From the NCBI RefSeq assembly GCF_020179835.1, contig NZ_JAIUDA010000001.1:558001-622000 (forward strand): a DNA stretch of 64,000 nt, given 5' to 3'. Of this stretch, positions 55,745 to 64,000 are shown piece by piece. The translations under genes and the position numbers were made by a program. A model generated the notes under the pieces. It saw only the letters and a program-made list of their open reading frames with translations. It did not search any database and was not told the DNA's origin. Origin of the DNA: Pantoea sp. alder81. Lineage in GTDB: Bacteria > Pseudomonadota > Gammaproteobacteria > Enterobacterales > Enterobacteriaceae. Within the stretch, counting starts at the first letter, position 1, and every line of letters begins with the position of its first letter.

Positions 55745-56764
55745 ATGCCTTCAATTCCGGTTCCGCTGGTTACGCTACTGGTGCTGCTAATTTTAATCGT
55801 GACCTTAGCGGCGAACGATAAGCAACGCCACCAAACCACGCTGCTATTTCTGGTCGTCTGCTCACTGTTACTGGCGGTGGGAGCATTACGTTGGATCTGG
55901 CCGTCAACACCACTCATGGCTTTGCGCGTGTTATTAGCAACGCTAATCCCGGCGCTGGCCTGGCACTGTTTCAGCCCGCATACGACTCATCAATATTCAC
56001 GCTGGAAAATCGTCCCACCCGCGCTGGCCATCATCATTATGCAGTTCTGGCCAGAAGCCATTGATAGCGCGCTATTTGTGCTTTACATCGGATACGGGGC
56101 GACATTGATTCTTATGGGCTCAGGCGGTGGGGATCGATTTAGCGATGCGCGCATCGGTGAAGTCGGCCTGGCGGCAAGAATGGCTCTTACCGCCGGTGTT
56201 TTTCTTTGCTTCTCTGGTATGACAGATTTGCTGGTGGCGCTCGAATTCACTTTGCATCAGGGCAAGCTTGTGCCACAAATCATCGCGATACTGCAAAGTT
56301 TAATGCTGCCTTTGCTTAGTCTGGCGATTGTACTTGCAGCACGGACCCGCCCCCGGGAAGTGAGTATTGAGACAGTACTGCCCGATTCTTCTCCGTTGCA
56401 GACGCCTGAGCAGGCAGCCTTGTGCCTGCAACTGGAAAATCGACTGCGGCAGGATGACCTGTTCCTTAATACACAACTCACGTTGAATCTGTTAGCACGC
56501 AAATCCGGTATTCCCTCGCGTCATATCTCACGTGCGATCAATGCGACTTACCACTGCAATGTTTCTCAGTGGATAAATGGTTTTCGCATCGCTCATGCGC
56601 AGCAGTTGCTTCGAAGCAGCTCACTGCCGATTACGGAGGTGATGCTGGCGTCAGGATTCACCACTAAATCAAATTTCAATCGCGAGTTTTTGCGCATTAG
56701 CGGACAGACGCCGAGTGCATTTCGTCAGCAGGCGGGGTCAATGCCGCTGTCAGAAAGCGAGTGA
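55745..56764 (+). CDS. Membrane-anchored AraC-family transcription regulator
   Basis: 339 residues from the ATG at 55745; earlier in-frame starts at 55721 and 55730 are possible, none with a good site. The N-terminal two thirds hold six or seven membrane helices (LVTLLVLLILIVTLAA, LMALRVLLATLIPALAW and others). The last ~100 residues are an AraC DNA-binding domain with two helix-turn-helix units (LNLLARKSGIPSRHISRAIN, ITEVMLASGFTTKSNFNREF). The final 68 nt overlap the convergent hydrolase gene. Signal and targets are unknown. Confidence 0.85.
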   Translation: MPSIPVPLVTLLVLLILIVTLAANDKQRHQTTLLFLVVCSLLLAVGALRWIWPSTPLMALRVLLATLIPALAWHCFSPHTTHQYSRWKIVPPALAIIIMQFWPEAIDSALFVLYIGYGATLILMGSGGGDRFSDARIGEVGLAARMALTAGVFLCFSGMTDLLVALEFTLHQGKLVPQIIAILQSLMLPLLSLAIVLAARTRPREVSIETVLPDSSPLQTPEQAALCLQLENRLRQDDLFLNTQLTLNLLARKSGIPSRHISRAINATYHCNVSQWINGFRIAHAQQLLRSSSLPITEVMLASGFTTKSNFNREFLRISGQTPSAFRQQAGSMPLSESE

Positions 56765-57755
56765 TACGGGCGATTAACTCCTGATGAATATCGGCGCGGG
56801 TGCGGCTGCCTTGATCCCGGCAAACGAAGCCCTCACCAGGGGAAGATTGTTCGATTAACTCAGCACCATGGGGTTTACAGCGCTGCATAAAACTAAAGTG
56901 GGTTGCGCCTCTTATACGTGAAAACGATGTCTGTTGCGGCGGAAGATACTGCGCCAGATAGCCGGATACCAGTGAGGCGGGAAGTTCAGCACTGTCTTGT
57001 TCTGCGGATAACACCAGCACTGGCACAGAAACCCTTGCCAGGCTCTCAGGTGTGAATCCGCGCGCCAGACCAAGATCAAGCGATACGGCCGCTTTAATAC
57101 GTGGGTTACGTAATTGAGCATCTAATAAAGAAGCGGTTTTTGTATTGCTGATACCTAAAGTCTCGATTAATTGACAGTCTGCTAGTTGCGCGTGGTTCTG
57201 ACAATCCTGAACAAATCTGTTTGACGAAAACCGGGCACCGATTAACTCCATCACTGTCCACCCTCCAAGTGAGTGGCCGATGGCGGCGATGCGCAACGAA
57301 TCGACCTTTCCTGCCAGGTGTTCGTCTGCCAATAACCGATCAAGTACCCGGCTGATATCATCTGGACGCAGCCAAAGTTTCCGGGCAGTAGCAGGATCGT
57401 GATTCTCAGTTGTTGTACCGGGATGATTGGGGGCAGCGACGATATATCCCTGCACAGTGAGTGCATGCGCCAACCAGTTGAGGTTACGCCAGTTACCGCC
57501 ATAGCCGTGAGACAGAAGGACTAAAGGATGCTGTCCTGGACGAGGCGTTGCATTGCGTAACACCGACTCACCATAGAACACGGGGTTCTCACCCACTTCT
57601 TCAAAGACGCCCGTGGCGGCAGTGGGATACCAAAAAGCAACATTGAGCGGACGGTTGCCCTGGCTTTCAAGTGTTATTTGACGAAAGCCCGTTGCGGCCT
57701 GTGCAAGCGACGCACACATCATCAGCATAAGTGCACAAATACAAAATCGAATCAT
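56697..57755 (-). CDS. Exported alpha/beta-hydrolase (dienelactone-hydrolase/lipase-like)
   Basis: 352 residues from the ATG at 57755 with GGAG 9 nt upstream; an ATG 15 nt earlier has none. A signal peptide (MIRFCICALMLMMCASLAQA) leads to a mature periplasmic or secreted protein. The nucleophile elbow is GHSLGG and the oxyanion region LVLLSHGYGGNWRN. The acid is probably in VLSAEQDSAE and the catalytic His in GATHFSF. Substrate unknown. Its 3' end overlaps the AraC gene on the other strand. Confidence 0.82.
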   Translation of the reverse strand: MIRFCICALMLMMCASLAQAATGFRQITLESQGNRPLNVAFWYPTAATGVFEEVGENPVFYGESVLRNATPRPGQHPLVLLSHGYGGNWRNLNWLAHALTVQGYIVAAPNHPGTTTENHDPATARKLWLRPDDISRVLDRLLADEHLAGKVDSLRIAAIGHSLGGWTVMELIGARFSSNRFVQDCQNHAQLADCQLIETLGISNTKTASLLDAQLRNPRIKAAVSLDLGLARGFTPESLARVSVPVLVLSAEQDSAELPASLVSGYLAQYLPPQQTSFSRIRGATHFSFMQRCKPHGAELIEQSSPGEGFVCRDQGSRTRADIHQELIARITRFLTAALTPPADEMHSASVR

Positions 57756-57850
57756 TAACGTAGTCTCCATGAGTGTAAAATCATGAAGAGTAATAACGGA
57801 AACAGTCAGTTATCGCGTCCTCAATCACGATTGAGTACCTGTATAACGAC

Positions 57851-57880
57851 AATAAAAAAGGGCAGCTTGCGCTGCCCCTG
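57851..57880 (-). terminator. Terminator of the porin gene
   Basis: On the minus strand GGGGCAGC-GCAA-GCTGCCC runs into TTTTTTATT, about 50 bp past the porin stop. Confidence 0.9.
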
Positions 57881-57927
57881 GCTCATACCCAGCCGACACT
57901 AGCCGGTATGCAATGAGGGATACTCAC

Positions 57928-59019
57928 TTAGAACTGATACACCAGACCAACAGCAGTTACGTCGTCAGTGTTGATGTTCAACGCGTTGTTATCTTTCAAC
58001 AGGTTGATTTTATATTCTGCGTAAGCGGACATGTTCTTGTTGAAGTAGTAAGTCACGCCAACGGCAACGTACTTGAACAGATCGGTATCGCCCACGTTGT
58101 TCTCGACATCTTTCGCGCGAGAAGACACATAGCCCAGTGATGGACGCAGGCCGTTCAGGAACTGATACTGTGCAACGGCTTCAAAGTTAACCGCTTTGTT
58201 AGCGAAACCGCTGTTACCGATAGGCGTCGCATTCTGCGTTTCGCCATAGATGGTCGCCAGGTAAATCTGGTTAGCATCGTATTTCAGACCGGCTGCCCAG
58301 CTCTGTGCTTTATCGCCACGGCCGTAGGTCGCGGTGTTCTGTGCAGTTACGCGATCCAGATTAGCGTAAGAACCTACCAGGCTCAGACCAAAGTCAAAGT
58401 CATAAGACGTTGACAGCGCAAAGCCGTCACCATTCGAACGACGAACAGCCAGGTTGCTGGCGGTCGCGCTATCAGAGCGCTCGTTTTTGCCTTCATACTG
58501 CGCGGCAACGTTCCAGCCTTTCACCAGACCGAAGAAATCTTTGTTACGCCAGGTCAGCACACCGGTCGAACGGCCTGACAGGAACGCATCGGTGTAACCT
58601 GAATCACCACCAAAGTATGGCAGCATATCGGTGTAACCCAGCACGTCATACACCAGGCCGTAGTTACGGCCGTAGTCGATTGAACCGAACTGAGCAATTT
58701 TCAGACCCGCAAAGCCCAGACGGGTTTTGTTGCCTGAGTTGGCATCGCTGCCTTCAGAGTTGCTCAGGCTGTACTGGTATTGCCACTGACCATAGCCGGT
58801 CAGTTGGTCATTAATTTTGGTTTCGCCTTTAAAGCCCAGACGGGTATAGGAAGAAACTTCACCGTTTGCGCTGTCGTTATCAGAGAACAGATGCGAAACG
58901 TTGATTTTGCCGGTCAGGTCCAGCTTGTTGCCATCTTTGTTATAGATTTCGGCGGCCTGAGCCGAAGAAAGTCCCAGCAGTAAAGGCATCACTGCTGCCA
59001 GTAAGGAGCGCTTCATCAT
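57928..59019 (-). CDS. General outer-membrane porin (OmpC/OmpF family)
   Basis: 363 residues with a signal peptide ending SSAQA before [16 protein letters not shown]. The sequence is a 16-strand trimeric porin: [35 protein letters not shown], the constriction loop 3 ([20 protein letters not shown]), and the C-terminal Phe in GLVYQF needed for assembly. It lets small hydrophilic solutes cross the outer membrane. OmpC versus OmpF cannot be decided by eye. Confidence 0.94.
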   Translation of the reverse strand: MMKRSLLAAVMPLLLGLSSAQAAEIYNKDGNKLDLTGKINVSHLFSDNDSANGEVSSYTRLGFKGETKINDQLTGYGQWQYQYSLSNSEGSDANSGNKTRLGFAGLKIAQFGSIDYGRNYGLVYDVLGYTDMLPYFGGDSGYTDAFLSGRSTGVLTWRNKDFFGLVKGWNVAAQYEGKNERSDSATASNLAVRRSNGDGFALSTSYDFDFGLSLVGSYANLDRVTAQNTATYGRGDKAQSWAAGLKYDANQIYLATIYGETQNATPIGNSGFANKAVNFEAVAQYQFLNGLRPSLGYVSSRAKDVENNVGDTDLFKYVAVGVTYYFNKNMSAYAEYKINLLKDNNALNINTDDVTAVGLVYQF

Positions 59020-59899
59020 TTATAATTTACCCTGTGATATTTTTTAATTGTGTCCCCGTAATCGGGGTGAAAAGAAAATGACACAAAAGGTTCAAGATCA
59101 ACAGTGCAATATCTGTAACTAAATATTTCCGATTGGCTTTTTGTGTGATTTTTAATCTCAACTTCCATTATATGGGATTTTACATTGGATAAACTTATCC
59201 CATCATGCATCCATTAGAATGCGAATAAAATATGTATTTTATTGAAAATAAACGGTTTATTTAAAATTAAAGAACAGTAAATAACCTTTTTAATATTTTG
59301 GTTAAATAGCACAAGCCTATGCTTTATTGTTCAATAACAAATATCGAAACCCACCTAATCATTAGCACGGTAATTATCAAGTTCACCACTTTGTGTCTTT
59401 TTATTTCCGCTTTGATAATAACCATAGTCACTAAATGTTATTTAGCTTTCGTTTAATAAACTTTGCTTAAAAGATATTCAATCTGTTCGCTGGATGTTAA
59501 TAAAGATCTCAACTCTGGCATTTAGCCTCTTGATAATATCTGCACAATGACCGCGCATACGTGCACCGAGATTGCACAAGCCGCCCTAAATTAGGGCGTT
59601 TAGCGCACCTTTCTGGCGAAATATTCCCTCTCCGATCACAAAAGCACTATTTCATTTTGTAATTGCATAAATCTGCTAAAGAAATCACTGCCACACTCAC
59701 TCCATCAGACATCTATTCACTTTTTATGCAATTTTAATGAATAGTGAGGTGTTTTAAGTTATTGATATTTCGTTGCGTCAGGTGATTTATGCATTTTTTT
59801 CGCTAGCTGGCACGCTTGCTGCACTCTACAGTAGAGCGGCAATACAACAGCTTTTAACAATTTTAAAACAAAAGCTTCACCTGAAGTGGAGCAGGAGAA
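59020..59899. promoter_or_regulatory. AT-rich divergent control region between porin and ast operon
   Basis: About 880 bp. The left part must hold the porin promoter and OmpR sites, none of which could be defined. A GCCCTAAATTAGGGC hairpin lies at 59583-59597. TGCACCGAGATTGCA near 59563 resembles an NtrC site. CTATTCA/TGAATAG at 59713-59744 may include an ArgR-type box. The right end carries the sigma-54 promoter. No divergent small RNA such as micF was recognised. Confidence 0.6.
59807..59824 (+). promoter_or_regulatory. Sigma-54 (RpoN) promoter of astCADB
   Basis: CTGGCACGCTTGCTGCAC has the invariant GG at 59809-59810 and GC at 59821-59822 with 10 bp between, as required for sigma-54. It lies 76 bp before astC. 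In E. coli astC is transcribed by sigma-54 with NtrC under nitrogen limitation. Confidence 0.8.
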
Positions 59900-61122
59900 A
59901 TGGCTATGTCACTGCAAGTTTCACGTCACGATTTTGATCAATGGATGATGCCGGTATACGCCCCCGCGTCTTTTGTTCCGGTCCGTGCGGAAGGTTCAAC
60001 ACTCTGGGATCAACAAGGTAAGGATTACATCGACTTTGCAGGTGGCATTGCAGTGAATGCTTTAGGGCATGCGCATCCGGCGTTGCAGCAGGCACTGACA
60101 GATCAGGCAGGAAAACTGTGGCATACCGGCAATGGCTATACCAATGAACCTATTTTGCGTCTGGCTAAACAACTCATTGACGCCACCTTCGCCGATCGCG
60201 TGTTCTTCTGTAACTCCGGGGCAGAAGCCAATGAGGCGGCACTAAAGCTGGCCCGTAAAGTCGCACACGATCGTTTTGGTGCAGAGAAAAATGGCATCGT
60301 AGCCTTCAATAATGCATTTCATGGACGCACGCTGTTTACCGTTTCAGCAGGCGGACAACCGGCTTACTCTCGTGATTTTGCACCGCTGCCGCCGGCCATT
60401 GAGCATGCCACCTTCAACGATCTGGCCTCCGCCGCAGCACTGATCAACGACCACACTTGTGCAGTTATTGTCGAACCTATTCAGGGTGAGGGCGGTGTGT
60501 TACCTGCCGATCCTGGTTTCCTGCGTGGCCTGCGTGAACTGTGCGACAAACATCAGGCAACCCTGATTTTTGATGAAGTGCAAAGCGGCGTAGGTCGTAC
60601 CGGTTCGCTGTATGCCTACATGCATTATGGCGTGACGCCGGATGTCCTGACCACTGCCAAAGCGCTGGGTGGCGGCTTCCCGATTGGCGCGATGCTGACA
60701 CGCGAAGACCTGGCATTGGTAATGGGCGTGGGCACCCATGGCACCACCTACGGCGGTAACCCGCTGGCGGGTGCGGTCGCGGGTAAAGTGATGGAGCTAA
60801 TTAACCAACCCGATTTTATGGCTGGCGTGGCGCAGCGCCACCAGTGGTTTGTCGATGCTTTGCAGGAGATGAATCAGCGCCTGCCGATCTTTAAAGAAGT
60901 TCGCGGCCTCGGGCTATTGATTGGCGCCGTGCTGAATGAAGACTTTGCCGGGAAAGCGAAGCAGTTCAACCTGGCGGCGGCTGAAGAAGGCGTAATGGTG
61001 CTGATTGCCGGTGCTAACGTGGTGCGTTTCGCGCCAGCGCTGAACATCAGCGAAGCGGAAGTGAAAGAGGGACTGGCGCGCTTTGAACGTGCCTGCGCTC
61101 GCGTGCTCACAGGAGCCGCATC

Positions 61123-61126
<4 letters not shown>
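59900..61126 (+). CDS. astC: AstC, succinylornithine transaminase
   Basis: 408 residues, class III aminotransferase. The PLP lysine is in [16 protein letters not shown], and [32 protein letters not shown] and [14 protein letters not shown] are intact. It converts succinylornithine with 2-oxoglutarate to the semialdehyde in arginine breakdown. CAGGAG precedes the start. Overlaps astA by 4 nt (ATGA). Confidence 0.94.
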
Positions 61127-63616
<2,490 letters not shown>

Positions 63617-63617
<1 letters not shown>

Positions 63618-64000
63618 TGAAAGCGTTTGAAGCCAACTTTGATGGACTGGTCGGCCTGACGCACCATTACGCCGGGCTCTCCTTTGGTAATGAAGCCTCA
63701 ACGCGCAATCAGCTGCAGCCTTCTAACCCGCGTCTGGCCGCGAAGCAGGGCCTGTTGAAAATGAAAGCGCTGGCGGACATGGGCTACGTGCAAGGGGTGA
63801 TTCCGCCGCATGAGCGGCCGAATATCCCGCTATTGCGCCAGCTGGGTTTCGCTGGCACGGATGAACAGGTACTGGCGAAAGCCGCTCAGCAGGCACCGCA
63901 GCTATTGTCTGCGGCCAGTTCTGCCTCGGCAATGTGGGTGGCGAATGCCGCTACCGTATCGCCTTCAGCCGACAGCGCCGATGGCCGCGTACACTTCACC
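63617..64000 (+). CDS. astB: AstB, succinylarginine dihydrolase, N-terminal part (cut by window edge)
   Basis: The first 128 codons only. [20 protein letters not shown] then [20 protein letters not shown] and [20 protein letters not shown] match the N-terminus of AstB. The catalytic Cys lies beyond the window. It releases ammonia and CO2 from succinylarginine. astE would be expected next. Confidence 0.95.

Noticed and set aside
59020..59899. A micF-like small RNA gene upstream of the porin
   Set aside because: No stretch complementary to the porin leader plus terminator could be identified by eye.

Overview
The window is enterobacterial DNA, most like Pantoea/Erwinia and relatives. The evidence is the flhDC-motAB-cheAW-receptors-cheRBYZ gene order, an OmpC/OmpF-type porin, otsBA, the astCADB operon and umuDC with a canonical LexA box. 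The genus is inferred from gene content and protein resemblance only. No rRNA, tRNA or CRISPR array was seen.

Layout. (1) 1-7.2 kb is an anaerobic fumarate module: a dicarboxylate transporter (cut by the window edge), divergent from a three-domain NADH:fumarate reductase, its flavin transferase ApbE, and the DcuSR two-component system. The divergent region carries a perfect FNR box and a one-mismatch FNR box. (2) 7.3-10.1 kb holds small housekeeping genes: msrA, a flavin-reductase-like protein, a P-loop kinase-like protein, a membrane protein, and a VOC-fold protein with an in-frame hexanucleotide repeat. (3) 10.2-19 kb is an accessory island. It has a 1180-residue protein with a Cap4/DUF4297-like nuclease N-terminus and a long helical C-terminus, and an ORC/CDC6-like AAA ATPase. 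It also has an IS30-type transposase relic and a minus-strand run of integron-type gene cassettes with attC-like sites and no integrase in the window. (4) 19-29 kb is mixed: an SDR, a 159-bp MITE-like palindrome, a stand-alone RibD-like deaminase, an AriR-like small protein, an AlaE-type exporter, umuDC, a relic of rtcR, and YeiH. (5) 29.5-31.7 kb is otsBA. (6) 31.8-46.9 kb is the flagellar master regulator and the chemotaxis cluster, with three tandem receptors each preceded by its own sigma-28-type promoter. (7) 46.9-54.0 kb is a DeoR-type repressor divergent from a sugar/polyol operon: SDR, binding protein, DUF2291 lipoprotein, ABC ATPase, permease, SDR. (8) 54.2-59 kb has a YchO-type inverse autotransporter, a membrane-anchored AraC regulator overlapping a secreted hydrolase gene, and a general porin. 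(9) 59.8-64 kb is the arginine succinyltransferase operon astCADB behind a sigma-54-type promoter; astB runs off the window.

How the genes work together. In region 1 the transporter probably brings in C4-dicarboxylate, DcuS senses it, and FNR signals lack of oxygen. ApbE attaches FMN to the reductase, which then uses fumarate as a soluble electron sink for NADH. The region 3 island is the likeliest home of something undescribed. The large nuclease-like protein and the ATPase look like anti-phage genes, and the cassette cluster marks the site as a capture point for mobile genes.
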